64,000 bases of DNA from Streptomyces kanamyceticus (GTDB taxonomy: Bacteria > Actinomycetota > Actinomycetes > Streptomycetales > Streptomycetaceae), in assembly GCF_008704495.1 (NCBI RefSeq), contig NZ_CP023699.1:1426001-1490000 (forward strand), given 5' to 3'. This document shows, in pieces, positions 8,057 to 16,645 of this stretch. Positions within the stretch are counted from its first letter, which is position 1. Each line of letters starts with the position of its first letter. A program made the position numbers and the translations under genes. The notes under the pieces are model-generated. The model did no database searches. It saw only the letters and a program-made list of their open reading frames with translations, and was not told the origin of the DNA.

Positions 8057-9451
8057 CTAGCGACCCGCGCCCGAGGTGGTCGGGGCGGGTGGACCGGAGT
8101 GGCGCGCGGGCAGGTCCTTCAGCCGGATGTCGCGGAAGGAGACCTCGTCGGCGTCACCGTGGTTCTGGATGCCGATGTGCCCTTGGCGCAGGCTGCGCGC
8201 CGGATCGGAGTTGGTGAAATCGTTGATCTTCACGCCGTTGAGGTAGACGCGAAGGCGCTCGCCCTCGACACGGATCTCGTAGGTGTTCCACTTCCCCGGC
8301 GGGTTGAGGGCCTTGTCCCGCTTCTTCAGGTCGGCGGACTGGAAGCCGTAGACGGAGCCCGTGGTCTTCTCGGGGACGTCGGTGGCGTCGATCTGGATCT
8401 CGTAGCCGTTGTTGACGGCGGACCAGGGGTCGTCGGAGGGCGGGAAGCCCACGAAGATGCCGGAGTTGTCGTCGCCGGTCATCTTCCAGTCGAGCTTGAG
8501 CGAGTACGAGCCGAGCTCGCGCCGGTCGTACCAGAGCATGCCCATCCCGCCGGTGGTCGTCAGCGTCCCGTCTTCCTCCTTCAGCGCGAAGGAGCCGGGG
8601 CCCGCCTGTTTCCAGCCCTCCAGGGAGGCCGACGTGCCGTCGAAGATCGGCGTGTAGCCCTTCTCCGGGCGGCAGTCGGCCTGGGCCGCGCCGACCGCCC
8701 AGCGGATTCCGCCGAGCAGGTGCTGACGGAAGGCCGGTTCGGCGTAGGACTCCTTGGTGTGGCCGCCGCCGGTGTAGAAGGAGCGGCCGCCCTGGTAGTC
8801 GCTCTGGCACCAGGCGATGGGATGGTCGCCCGACATCGTGCCGCCGGTGTACGACGACTCGTCGAGCGAGGCGAGGACGCGGGCCTTGTCCCGGGGGTTG
8901 GCGCGGTAGTTGTACCACTCGTCGGTGCGGTCCCAGGTGCCCGCGCCCAGGTGGGCCGTGGCCGGGTGCGCGTGGTCCTCCACCTGGACCTTCGCGGGCT
9001 GGATCGCGGGGTGCGACTGGAAGTACGCGCCCGCGAGCCCCCCGTAGAAGGGCCAGTCGTACTCGGTGTCGGCGGCCGCGTGCACGCCGACGTAGGCGCC
9101 GCCGCCCCGGATGTACGTCTCGAACGCCGTCTGCTGCGCGGCGTTCAGCACGTCACCGGTGGTGGAGAGCCAGACCACGGCGTCGTACCGCGCGAGGTTC
9201 TTGGCCGTGAAGGCGGTCGCGTCCTCGGTCGCGTCGACGGCGAAGCCGTTCGCGGCACCGAGTTCCTTGACGGTCGCGACGCCGGTGGGAATCGAGTCGT
9301 GCCTGAATCCCGCGGTCTTGGAGAAGACCAGGACCCGCTCCCCCTCCTTGCTCCGGTCCGGTCCCGGTCGTGAGGCCGCGGGGCCCGAGGCGCACCCGAT
9401 GAGAAGTGCGGCCGCCGCGGTCGCGGTCATGAGCCGTGCGCGTCTGCGCAT
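8057..9451 (-). CDS. Secreted lipoprotein with ThuA-like and DUF1080 (3-keto-disaccharide hydrolase-like) domains
   Basis: The 464-residue protein starts MRRRARLMTATAAAALLIGC, a signal peptide with lipobox LIGC, so it should be anchored outside the membrane. Residues about 40-250 form a ThuA-like trehalose-utilisation domain (VLVFSKTAGFRHDSI, GGGAYVGVHAAADTEYDWPF, PIAWCQSDYQGGRSFYTGGG). Residues about 265-450 form a DUF1080 concanavalin-like domain (YTPIFDGTSASLEGW, GDDNSGIFVGFP, NGYEIQID, NTYEIRVEGERL, HIGIQNHG). DUF1080 members have been characterised as hydrolases of 3-keto-glycosides. The first in-frame codon would add 20 residues and disrupt the signal peptide, so 9451 is preferred. It lies 16 bp behind the secreted dehydrogenase gene and probably shares its transcript. 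Confidence 0.85.
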   Translation of the reverse strand: MRRRARLMTATAAAALLIGCASGPAASRPGPDRSKEGERVLVFSKTAGFRHDSIPTGVATVKELGAANGFAVDATEDATAFTAKNLARYDAVVWLSTTGDVLNAAQQTAFETYIRGGGAYVGVHAAADTEYDWPFYGGLAGAYFQSHPAIQPAKVQVEDHAHPATAHLGAGTWDRTDEWYNYRANPRDKARVLASLDESSYTGGTMSGDHPIAWCQSDYQGGRSFYTGGGHTKESYAEPAFRQHLLGGIRWAVGAAQADCRPEKGYTPIFDGTSASLEGWKQAGPGSFALKEEDGTLTTTGGMGMLWYDRRELGSYSLKLDWKMTGDDNSGIFVGFPPSDDPWSAVNNGYEIQIDATDVPEKTTGSVYGFQSADLKKRDKALNPPGKWNTYEIRVEGERLRVYLNGVKINDFTNSDPARSLRQGHIGIQNHGDADEVSFRDIRLKDLPARHSGPPAPTTSGAGR

Positions 9452-9467
9452 GGTTCTCGCCCCTTCC

Positions 9468-11930
9468 TCAGCTGGTGGTGAAGGTGAAGTCGTCCACGTC
9501 GTAGAGCGCACCGCTGCCCGCGCCCTTGAAGACCAGGAACAGGGTCGTGGTCGTCTTGGGCGGCTTGGAGATGGCGGTGCTGACGTCCGCGTACGTCTCC
9601 CACGAGCCGGTCGGCGTGACCTTCGCGGTGCCGAGCAGCCTGCCGGTCGCCGAGCCGCTGCGCACCTCCAGGGTGCCGCCGGAGCCCGCGGACGCGACGC
9701 GCGCGGTCAGCTTGGTGGCGTTGCCGAGGACGTACGGCTTGAACGAGACCCAGTCGCCGTTGTGGATGTCGCCGACGGTCTTGCCGCCGTGCGCCGGGGT
9801 GTGGTTCACGACCGAGACGCCCTTGGAGTCGCCGTAGTGCTCGGCCTGCCGGTGCCGGGGCTGGACGACGTTCTGGTCGTGGGTGGTCAGCGCGGGCTGG
9901 CCGTTCGCGCCCTTGTCGGTGTACTCGGCGTCGAAGACCCCGAAGATGTTGGCGTTCGGGTCGTGCTCACCGTCGGCCGAAGTCTGGATGGTGCCCGAGC
10001 AGCCGTTCGCGGAGGTCACCGGGTGGCCGTGGCTGTCGTGGCCGAGGATGTGGGTGACCTTGACCTTGGCGCAGTCGATCGCGCCGTCCTCCGGGTCGCT
10101 CACCTTCACCTTGAAGGGCACCTTGTCGCCGAAGGTGAACAGCTGGCCGTCGGCGGGGAGTTCGAGGGTCACCTTGGGTGCGGTGTTGCCGACGGTGAGG
10201 TGTGCGCTCGCCGAACCGGTGCGCCCGGTGGAGTCCTTGACGGTCACGGTCGCCGTGTAGACGCCGTTCTTCTTGTACGTGTACGTGGGGTTCTGCTGGG
10301 TCGACTTGCCGCCGTCTCCGAAGTCCCAGGCGTAGGTGAGCGTGCCGCCCTCGGCGTCCGTGGCCTTGGCGGTGAAATTGGTCCGCAGCGGCGCCTGCCC
10401 ACTCGTCTTGGAGGTGCTCGCCTCGACGACCGGGGAGTGGCCCTCGGTGGCGTTCTCGATGCGGTAGAGGCCGGAGTTCTCGTCGCCGCCGAACCAGGCG
10501 GTGCCGTAGTCCAGGACGTAGAGCGCGCCGTCGGGGCCGAACTCCATGTCCATGACCTGGGTGCCGGTCCACGGGAACGGGTTGATCTTCGAGACGGTGC
10601 CGTCCGCGCCCTGCTCGATGCGCTTGATCCAGCGTCGGCCGAACTCGCCCGCGAAGAAGTCGCCGTCGTAGGCCTCGGGGAACTTCACCGGCGAGGTGTT
10701 CGCGGCGTCGTAGCGGTAGACGGGTCCGCCCATCGGGGACTCGGAGCCGCTGCCGAACTCGGGGAGGGAGCCGCCGTCGTACGGAATCCAGGCCTCCTGC
10801 GCGGGCGGCAGGTCGGTCAGGCCCGTGTTGTGCCGCGATTCGTTCTTCGGCGCCGCGCAGTCGAAGGCGGCGCCGGAGGTCTTCGTCGCGAAGTCGTAGT
10901 CGACGTAGGCGTCGTTCTTGCCGGTGCAGAACGGCCAGCCGAAGTTGCCCGCCTTGGTCACCCGGGCGAACTCGACCTGGCCCGCGGGGCCGCGCTTGGG
11001 GTCGGCCGCGCCCGCGTCGGGCCCGTAGTCACCGACGTAGACGATGCCCGTCGGCTTGTCGACGCTCATCCGGAAGGGGTTGCGGAAGCCCATCGCGTAG
11101 ATCTCGGGGCGGGTCTTCTCGGTGCCCTTGGCGAAGAGGTTGCCGTCCGGGACGGTGTAGGAGCCGTCGTCGGCGACCTTGACGCGCAGGATCTTGCCGC
11201 GCAGGTCGTTGGTGTTGCCCGCGCTGCGCCGCGCGTCGAAGGCGGGGTTGCGGTCGGCGCGCTCGTCGATGGGGGTGAAGCCGTCGGAGGCGAAGGGGTT
11301 GGAGTCGTCGCCGGTCGAGAGGTAGAGGTTGCCGTCCTTGTCGAAGTCGATGTCGCCGCCGACGTGGCAGCAGGTGCCGCGGCTCGCGGGGACGTCGAGG
11401 ACCTTCTTCTCGCTGGCGTTGTCGAGGGTGCCGTCGGCCTTCAGGACGAAGCGGGAGAGGCGGTTGACGCCGTCGAACTTCTTGAAGTCCTCGGCGGTGC
11501 CGTTCTCGGGGGCGTCGCCCGCCGGGGTGTCGAGCGGCGGCGCGTAGTAGAGGTAGATCGCGCGGTTCTCGCTGAACTTCGGGTCGAGGCCGACGCCTTG
11601 GAGGCCCTCTTCGTCGTGCGAGTAGACCGGTATCTTGCCCGCGACCTTGGTGTTGCCCGCGGCGTCGGTGAGGCGCAGCGTGCCGTCGCGCGAGGTGTGC
11701 AGGACCGAGCGGTCGGGGAGCACGGTGAGCGTCATGGGCTCGCCCGTCTCCGGCGCGCCCTTGGCGAGGGTGACCTGCTGGAAGTCCTCGGCGACGGGGG
11801 CGGCCTTCGCGGGCGGTTCCGCGGGGGCGGCGCCCGCCTGGGGTACGGCGATGGCCAGTGAGGCGCCGGTGAGCAGCGCGCCGGTGGCCAGGGCCAGGGC
11901 TTTGTGGAGTCTCAGGCGTTTCCTGTGCAC
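9468..11930 (-). CDS. Secreted PQQ-type sugar (sorbosone/glucose) dehydrogenase with PKD and carbohydrate-binding domains
   Basis: The 820-residue protein opens with a signal peptide (LALATGALLTGASLAIAVPQAGA). Residues about 45-470 are a beta-propeller of the glucose/sorbosone dehydrogenase family, with GLQGVGLDPKF, CCHVGGDIDFDKDGNLYLST, GFRNPFRMSVD and PDGALYVLDYGTAWFGG. Then comes a PKD domain (about 490-570; FTAKATDAEGGTLTYAWDFG), a linker domain, and a C-terminal beta-sandwich resembling CBM6 (VVNHTPAHGGKTVGDI to YDVDDFTFTTS). Such enzymes oxidise sugars, usually with PQQ, although some homologues have not been shown to bind it. It is followed 16 bp later by the ThuA/DUF1080 lipoprotein, and both probably act on the same extracellular glycoside. 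A pqq operon lies 46 kb away in this window. Confidence 0.85.
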   Translation of the reverse strand: MHRKRLRLHKALALATGALLTGASLAIAVPQAGAAPAEPPAKAAPVAEDFQQVTLAKGAPETGEPMTLTVLPDRSVLHTSRDGTLRLTDAAGNTKVAGKIPVYSHDEEGLQGVGLDPKFSENRAIYLYYAPPLDTPAGDAPENGTAEDFKKFDGVNRLSRFVLKADGTLDNASEKKVLDVPASRGTCCHVGGDIDFDKDGNLYLSTGDDSNPFASDGFTPIDERADRNPAFDARRSAGNTNDLRGKILRVKVADDGSYTVPDGNLFAKGTEKTRPEIYAMGFRNPFRMSVDKPTGIVYVGDYGPDAGAADPKRGPAGQVEFARVTKAGNFGWPFCTGKNDAYVDYDFATKTSGAAFDCAAPKNESRHNTGLTDLPPAQEAWIPYDGGSLPEFGSGSESPMGGPVYRYDAANTSPVKFPEAYDGDFFAGEFGRRWIKRIEQGADGTVSKINPFPWTGTQVMDMEFGPDGALYVLDYGTAWFGGDENSGLYRIENATEGHSPVVEASTSKTSGQAPLRTNFTAKATDAEGGTLTYAWDFGDGGKSTQQNPTYTYKKNGVYTATVTVKDSTGRTGSASAHLTVGNTAPKVTLELPADGQLFTFGDKVPFKVKVSDPEDGAIDCAKVKVTHILGHDSHGHPVTSANGCSGTIQTSADGEHDPNANIFGVFDAEYTDKGANGQPALTTHDQNVVQPRHRQAEHYGDSKGVSVVNHTPAHGGKTVGDIHNGDWVSFKPYVLGNATKLTARVASAGSGGTLEVRSGSATGRLLGTAKVTPTGSWETYADVSTAISKPPKTTTTLFLVFKGAGSGALYDVDDFTFTTS

Positions 11931-12109
11931 GGGTTCCTCCGGATGGGGGCGGGTGTCGTGCGGTGCTCCGTGCGCCGGGGTGCGCCGTCACCCCGGAGTC
12001 CTATGTCCTGTACATCTCAAGGACGGTAGCGAGCTTTGTCTTGGGCCGAAAGTGTTTGCACAGCAGTGGAGTTGAGCTTCTTCCTGGAGCAGGACAAAGT
12101 GGCGGCGAG
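11931..12109 (-). promoter_or_regulatory. Intergenic region upstream of the PQQ-type dehydrogenase with repeated CTTTGTCYTG motif
   Basis: The 179 bp separate the isomerase stop from the dehydrogenase start, so a separate promoter is likely. The decamer ctttgtcttg lies at 12034-12043. Its inverted relative caggacaaag lies at 12090-12099. The same caggacaaag occurs at 19673-19682 upstream of the ROK regulator gene. A shared operator is possible but unproven. Confidence 0.35.
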
Positions 12110-13108
12110 CTAGCTGCTGAACGCCGCGTCGAACGACGCGGTCGGCGGCTCGAAGTCGAACGCCTTCAGACGCCTGAGCGCCTCGGGCGCGCCCTGGAGG
12201 CGGTCCATGCCCGCGTCCTCCCACTCCACCGAGACCGGGCCCGCGTAGTCGATCGACCGCAGCATGCGGAAGACGTCCTCCCACGGCACGTCGCCGTGCC
12301 CCGCCGACACGAAGTCCCAGCCGCGGCGCGGATCGCCCCACGGCAGGTGGGAGCCGAGCCTGCCGTTGCGGCCGTCCAGGCGGCGCCGGGCCTCCTTGCA
12401 GTCCACGTGGTAGATCCGGTCGCGGAAGTCGTAGAGGAAGCCGACCGGGTCGAGGTCCTGCCACACGAAGTGCGAGGGGTCGAAGTTCAGGCCGAAGGCC
12501 GTGCGGTGGCCAACTGCCTCCAGGGCCTTGTGCGTGGTCCAGTAGTCGTACGCGATCTCGGACGGATGCACCTCGTGGGCGAAGCGGACGCCCTCGGCGT
12601 CGAAGACGTCCAGGATCGGGTTCCAGCGCTCGGCGAAGTCCTCGTAGCCGCGCTCGATCATGGCATCGGGAGCGGGCGGGAACATCGCGACCAGGTGCCA
12701 GATCGCCGAACCCGTGAAGCCGACGACGGTGTCGACGCCGAAGGCGGCCGCGGCCCGCGCGGTGTCCGCGATCTCGGCGGCGGCCCGCTGCCGCACGCCC
12801 TCCGCTTCGCCGTCGCCCCAGATGCGGTCGGGCAGGATCGCCCGGTGGCGCTCGTCGATGATCGCGTCGCAGACGGCCTGGCCCACCAGGTGGTTGGAGA
12901 TCGCCCAGCACTTGAGGCCGTACTTGTCGAGCAGGGCGTGCCTGCCCGCGAGGTAGCCGGGGTCCGCAAGGGCCTTGTCGACCTCGAAGTGGTCGCCCCA
13001 GCAGGCGAGTTCGAGACCGTCGTAGCCGAAGTCGCTGGCGAGCGAGCAGACCTCTTCGAGCGGCAGATCGGCCCACTGGCCGGTGAAGAGCGTGAACCTA
13101 CGGGGCAT
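12110..13108 (-). CDS. Sugar phosphate isomerase/epimerase (TIM barrel)
   Basis: The 332-residue xylose-isomerase-like TIM barrel starts [20 protein letters not shown], with GAGGAGG placed correctly upstream of the ATG at 13108. An upstream in-frame extension is the shadow of the Gfo/Idh gene. Metal and substrate segments are [69 protein letters not shown] and [13 protein letters not shown]. Close relatives interconvert or dehydrate keto-sugars in partnership with Gfo/Idh/MocA dehydrogenases. The gene follows such a dehydrogenase by 35 bp, so they probably act in sequence on the sugar brought in by the ABC transporter upstream. Confidence 0.88.
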   Translation of the reverse strand: MPRRFTLFTGQWADLPLEEVCSLASDFGYDGLELACWGDHFEVDKALADPGYLAGRHALLDKYGLKCWAISNHLVGQAVCDAIIDERHRAILPDRIWGDGEAEGVRQRAAAEIADTARAAAAFGVDTVVGFTGSAIWHLVAMFPPAPDAMIERGYEDFAERWNPILDVFDAEGVRFAHEVHPSEIAYDYWTTHKALEAVGHRTAFGLNFDPSHFVWQDLDPVGFLYDFRDRIYHVDCKEARRRLDGRNGRLGSHLPWGDPRRGWDFVSAGHGDVPWEDVFRMLRSIDYAGPVSVEWEDAGMDRLQGAPEALRRLKAFDFEPPTASFDAAFSS

Positions 13109-13143
13109 GACGGGGCCTCCTCGGGCGGGGATCAGCTGACTGC

Positions 13144-14421
13144 TCAGGCGGGGATCTGCGTGTACACGGAGTTCTTCGCGGCGCTCTCCTCCACCGCCGC
13201 GAGCACGCGCTGCACGGAGAGCCCGTCGGCGAAGGAGGGCTTGACCTCCGCGCCGGTGGCGATGGCGTGCAGCAGGTCGCGGGCCTGGTGCACGAAGGTG
13301 TGCTCGTAGCCGAGTCCGTGGCCCGGCGGCCACCATGCCTCCAGGTAGGGGTGGTCGGGCTCGGTCACCAGGATCCGGCGGAAGCCCGCCGACGCGGCGG
13401 GCTCGGTGTGGTCGTGGAAGGAGAGCTCGTTGAGCCGCTCCAGGTCGAACGCCAACGACCCGTCGGCGCCGTTGAGTTCGAGCCGCAGCGCGTTCTTGCG
13501 GCCGGTGGCGAAGCGGGTCGCCTCGAAGCTGGCGAGCGCGCCGGAGGGGAAGCGGCCGGTGAAGACGGCCGCGTCGTCCACGGTGACGGCGCCGAACCGG
13601 GTGCCGCCCGCGATGCCGCCCGCAGAGCCTCCCTCGACACCTACCCCAGCGCCTCCCTCGGCACCTCCCGCAGCGCCGCCCGCAGCAGCGAGCCCACCCG
13701 ACGCGACCGCCGCCTCGTCGACGAGCGGCCGTTCGCGTACGAAGGTCTCGGTGAGCGCGGAGACCCCGGCCACCCGCTCCCCCGCCAGGTACTGCGCGAG
13801 GTCCACGATGTGCGCCCCCAGGTCACCGAGCGCCCCGGAGCCCGCGCGCTCCTTGAGGAGCCGCCAGGTGAGGGGGAACTCCGGGTCCACCAACCAGTCC
13901 TGAAGGTACGTCAGACGTACGTGGCGCAGCGCGCCGAGGCGGCCTTCGGCGACCATCCGGCGGGCCAGCGCGAGGGCGGGCACCCGTCGGTAGTTGAAGC
14001 CGACCATGGCCACCTGCCCCCGGGCGCGGGCCCGTCCGGCGGCCTCGGCCATGGCCTCGGCCTCCTCGACGTTGTTCGCCAGGGGCTTCTCGCACAGCAC
14101 GTGCTTGCCCGCTTCGAGGGCGGCGACGGCGATTTCCGCATGGCTGTCGCCGGGCGTGCAGATGTCGACGATGTCGACGTCGTCCCGGGCGATCAGGGCG
14201 CGCCAGTCGGTCTCGGCCGCGGCCCAGCCGAGCCGGTCGGCGGCGGCGCGCACCGCGCCGCCGTCGCGGCCGCAGACGGCCGAGAGCACCGGTTCGACCG
14301 GCAGGTCGAAGACGCGCCCGACGGTGCGCCAGCCCTGGGAGTGGGCGGCGCCCATGAACGCGTAGCCGACCATGCCCACCCCCAACGGCCGCTTCCCCGC
14401 CTCGGGTTCCGTCTCACGCAT
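13144..14421 (-). CDS. Gfo/Idh/MocA family NAD(P)-dependent sugar dehydrogenase
   Basis: The 425-residue oxidoreductase has an N-terminal Rossmann fold ([18 protein letters not shown]), the catalytic CEKPLANN motif near residue 110 and a C-terminal dimerisation/substrate domain ([34 protein letters not shown]). It oxidises or isomerises a sugar or cyclitol; the exact substrate is not readable. A run of about 35 Gly/Ala residues (about 235-270, [18 protein letters not shown]) interrupts the domain and is longer than expected for the family. GAGGAGGAG precedes the ATG at 14421. The gene sits between the periplasmic-binding-protein gene and the TIM-barrel isomerase gene, consistent with one catabolic operon. 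Confidence 0.88.
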   Translation of the reverse strand: MRETEPEAGKRPLGVGMVGYAFMGAAHSQGWRTVGRVFDLPVEPVLSAVCGRDGGAVRAAADRLGWAAAETDWRALIARDDVDIVDICTPGDSHAEIAVAALEAGKHVLCEKPLANNVEEAEAMAEAAGRARARGQVAMVGFNYRRVPALALARRMVAEGRLGALRHVRLTYLQDWLVDPEFPLTWRLLKERAGSGALGDLGAHIVDLAQYLAGERVAGVSALTETFVRERPLVDEAAVASGGLAAAGGAAGGAEGGAGVGVEGGSAGGIAGGTRFGAVTVDDAAVFTGRFPSGALASFEATRFATGRKNALRLELNGADGSLAFDLERLNELSFHDHTEPAASAGFRRILVTEPDHPYLEAWWPPGHGLGYEHTFVHQARDLLHAIATGAEVKPSFADGLSVQRVLAAVEESAAKNSVYTQIPA

Positions 14422-14469
14422 GCGGTACTCCTCCTCGTCGACGCTCGGTGCGGGTGGCTACGCGCCCCG

Positions 14470-14560
14470 CTGGATGTGCCGCGATGTGCCGTCGACCGGC
14501 CGCGACGCCGTCGTGGCCGGTCGCGCAGTTCCCCGCGCCCCTTCGGGACACCCCGCTTAA
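14470..14560. repeat. Streptomyces-type intergenic GC-rich repeat
   Basis: Within the 147-bp gap between the binding-protein and dehydrogenase genes, the stretch gtggccggtcgcgcagttcc followed by ccgcgccccttcggg matches a short sequence I recognise as common in Streptomyces intergenic regions. It can fold with the preceding ggccgcgac half. It may attenuate transcription between the transporter and enzyme genes. Confidence 0.55.
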
Positions 14561-14568
14561 CGGGCTCA

Positions 14569-15609
14569 TCACTTGAAGCCGGTGGGCATGTACTGCTCGA
14601 CGTTGTCCTTGTCGACCACGGCCGAGTAGCAGGTGACGAAGGACGGGATCTCGAACTCCGCCATGCCGCTCACGCCCTTGCCCTGCCCGAGTGCGCGCGC
14701 CAGGTCGATCGCCGATGCGGCCATCGTGGGCGGGTAGAGCACGGTGGCCTTCAGGACGCCGTCGTCGGCCTTGATGGCCTGGAAGGCGGAGAGCGCGCCC
14801 GCGCCCCCGACCATCAGGAAGTCGTCGCGACCCGCCTGCTTGATGGCGCGCAGGGCGCCCACGCCCTGGTCGTCGTCGTGGTTCCACAGCGCGTCGAAGT
14901 TCTTCTGCGCCTGGAGGAGCTGGGACATCTTCTGCTGGCCCGACTCGACGGTGAAGTCGGCGGCCTGCCTGGCGACCTTCTTGATGTTGGGGTAGTTCTT
15001 CAGCGCGTCGTCGAATCCCTTGCTGCGCTGCTTGGTCAGCTCCAGGTTGTCCAGGCCCGCCAGCTCCACGACGCGGGCGTTCTTCTTGTCCTTCAGCTTC
15101 TCGCCGATGTACTGCCCGGCGCTGAGGCCCATGCCGTAGTTGTCGCCGCCGATCCAGCAGCGGTAGGCCTGCGGGGAGGCGAAGACGCGGTCGAGGTTGA
15201 CGACGGGGATGCCCGCCTTCATGGCCTTCAGGCCGACCTGGGTGAGGGCCTTGCCGTCGGCGGGCAGGATCACCAGGACGTCGACCTTCTTGTTGATCAG
15301 CGTCTCCACCTGGCCGATCTGGGCCGCGGTGTCGTTCGAGCCCTCGGTGGACTCCAGGGTGACGTCCGCGTACTTCTTCGCCCGCTCCTTGGCGTTGTCG
15401 TTGATGGCGTTGAGCCAGCCGTGGTCGGCCTGCGGGCCCGCGAAGCCGATGGTGACCTTCTTGCCGGGCTTGTCGTCGGCGACCTGCTGCTCGTTGCCCC
15501 CGGTGTCCTCGTCCTTGGACTCGTTGCTGGTGCAGCCCGCGAGGAGCGCTCCGCCCGACAGGGCGGCGGCTCCGAAGAGGAGCCCTCTGCGGCTCGTGTT
15601 GGTTGGCAT
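14569..15609 (-). CDS. Sugar ABC transporter substrate-binding lipoprotein (ribose/galactose type)
   Basis: The 346-residue protein starts with a Tat-like twin-Arg signal and lipobox (TSRRGLLFGAAALSGGALLAGC), so it is an exported lipoprotein. The mature part is a type I periplasmic-binding fold: VTIGFAGPQADHGWLNAIND, VDVLVILPADGKALTQV, VVNLDRVFASPQAYRCWIGG, FDALWNHDDDQGVGAL and FLMVGGAGAL. These match the ribose/xylose-binding (Peripla_BP_4) family. The permease gene lies 16 bp upstream and the ATPase gene before that, giving the usual RbsA-RbsC-RbsB order. The ligand is unknown. The associated dehydrogenase and isomerase suggest a sugar or cyclitol. Confidence 0.9.
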   Translation of the reverse strand: MPTNTSRRGLLFGAAALSGGALLAGCTSNESKDEDTGGNEQQVADDKPGKKVTIGFAGPQADHGWLNAINDNAKERAKKYADVTLESTEGSNDTAAQIGQVETLINKKVDVLVILPADGKALTQVGLKAMKAGIPVVNLDRVFASPQAYRCWIGGDNYGMGLSAGQYIGEKLKDKKNARVVELAGLDNLELTKQRSKGFDDALKNYPNIKKVARQAADFTVESGQQKMSQLLQAQKNFDALWNHDDDQGVGALRAIKQAGRDDFLMVGGAGALSAFQAIKADDGVLKATVLYPPTMAASAIDLARALGQGKGVSGMAEFEIPSFVTCYSAVVDKDNVEQYMPTGFK

Positions 15610-15625
15610 GGGTGAACCCCTCAGC

Positions 15626-16645
15626 TCAGGAAGTGTGGGCCGTACGACGTTGGACGAGCACCGCGGCGACGATGATCGCGCCCTTGGCGATCTGCTGGGT
15701 CGCGGTCTCCAGGTTGTTGAGCGCGAAGATGTTCTGGATCGTGGTGAAGATCAGCACGCCGAGCACGGATCCGGTGATGGTCCCGCGGCCGCCGCTGAGC
15801 AGCGTGCCGCCGATGATCGCCGCGGCGATGGCGTCGAGTTCGTAGAGGTTGCCGTTGGTGTTCTGTCCCGAGCCGGACAGGACGATCAGCAGGAAGGCCG
15901 CGATGCCGCAGCACAAACCGGAGAGCAGGTAGAGGTAGAGCCGCTGCCTGCGTACGTCGATGCCCGCGAGGCGCGCCGCTTCCGCGTTGCCGCCGACCGC
16001 GACGGTGCGCCGCCCGAAGGTGGTGCGGTTCAGGAGCAGCCAGCCGACGACCGTGACGCCCGCGAAGACGAGGACGAGCGGCGGGATGCCGAGGATGTAC
16101 GACTCGCGCAGGCCGAGGTCCAACACCGAGTCGACGGTGACCATTTGGGTCTTGCCGTCGGTGATCTGCAGGGCGAGGCCGCGGCCCGCGGCCAGCATGG
16201 CGAGGGTGGCGATGAACGGCACCATCCCGCCGTACGCGATCAGCAGGCCGTTGACCAGGCCACACCCCATGCCCACGATCACGGCCGTGAACAGGATGCC
16301 CGCGAAGCCGTACTCCTGGGTGGCCACCGTCGTCGCCCACACCGAGGCCAGCGCGACGATCGCGCCGACCGACAGGTCGATGCCGCCGGAGATGATCACG
16401 AACGTCATGCCGACGGTGACGACGCCGATGACGGAGGTCTGGGTGAGGACCAGTTGGACGTTGTCCGTGTCGAGGAACGAGTCGGGCTGGGTGATCCCGC
16501 CGATCACGACCAGCGCGGCGAGCACACCGAGCAGCGAGAGCGTCCGCACGTCGAAGCGGACCAGCTTGGTGCGCCACGGACTGCCGCCGTCGGCGGGGGT
16601 GCTCTTGCGGGTGGCGGCCTCGGCCGCCGGGGCTGGCTGGGTCAT
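15626..16645 (-). CDS. Sugar ABC transporter permease (RbsC type)
   Basis: The 339-residue integral membrane protein has about eight to ten hydrophobic helices and typical RbsC-family segments: SVIGVVTVGMTFVIISGGID, LSVGAIVALAS, CGLVNGLLIAYGGMVPFIAT, NAEAARLAGIDV and LDAIAAAIIGGTLLSGGRGT. It forms the channel for the sugar carried by the neighbouring binding protein. Its ATG at 16645 overlaps the ATPase gene stop (ATGA), showing translational coupling. A short hydrophilic N-terminus (MTQPAPAAEAATRKSTPADG) precedes the first helix. Confidence 0.92.
   Translation of the reverse strand: MTQPAPAAEAATRKSTPADGGSPWRTKLVRFDVRTLSLLGVLAALVVIGGITQPDSFLDTDNVQLVLTQTSVIGVVTVGMTFVIISGGIDLSVGAIVALASVWATTVATQEYGFAGILFTAVIVGMGCGLVNGLLIAYGGMVPFIATLAMLAAGRGLALQITDGKTQMVTVDSVLDLGLRESYILGIPPLVLVFAGVTVVGWLLLNRTTFGRRTVAVGGNAEAARLAGIDVRRQRLYLYLLSGLCCGIAAFLLIVLSGSGQNTNGNLYELDAIAAAIIGGTLLSGGRGTITGSVLGVLIFTTIQNIFALNNLETATQQIAKGAIIVAAVLVQRRTAHTS

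Noticed and set aside
9111..11861. 916-codon plus-strand open frame
   Set aside because: It is antisense to the lipoprotein and the PQQ-type dehydrogenase genes, both of which have clear domains; composition is Val/Gly/Arg-rich shadow type.
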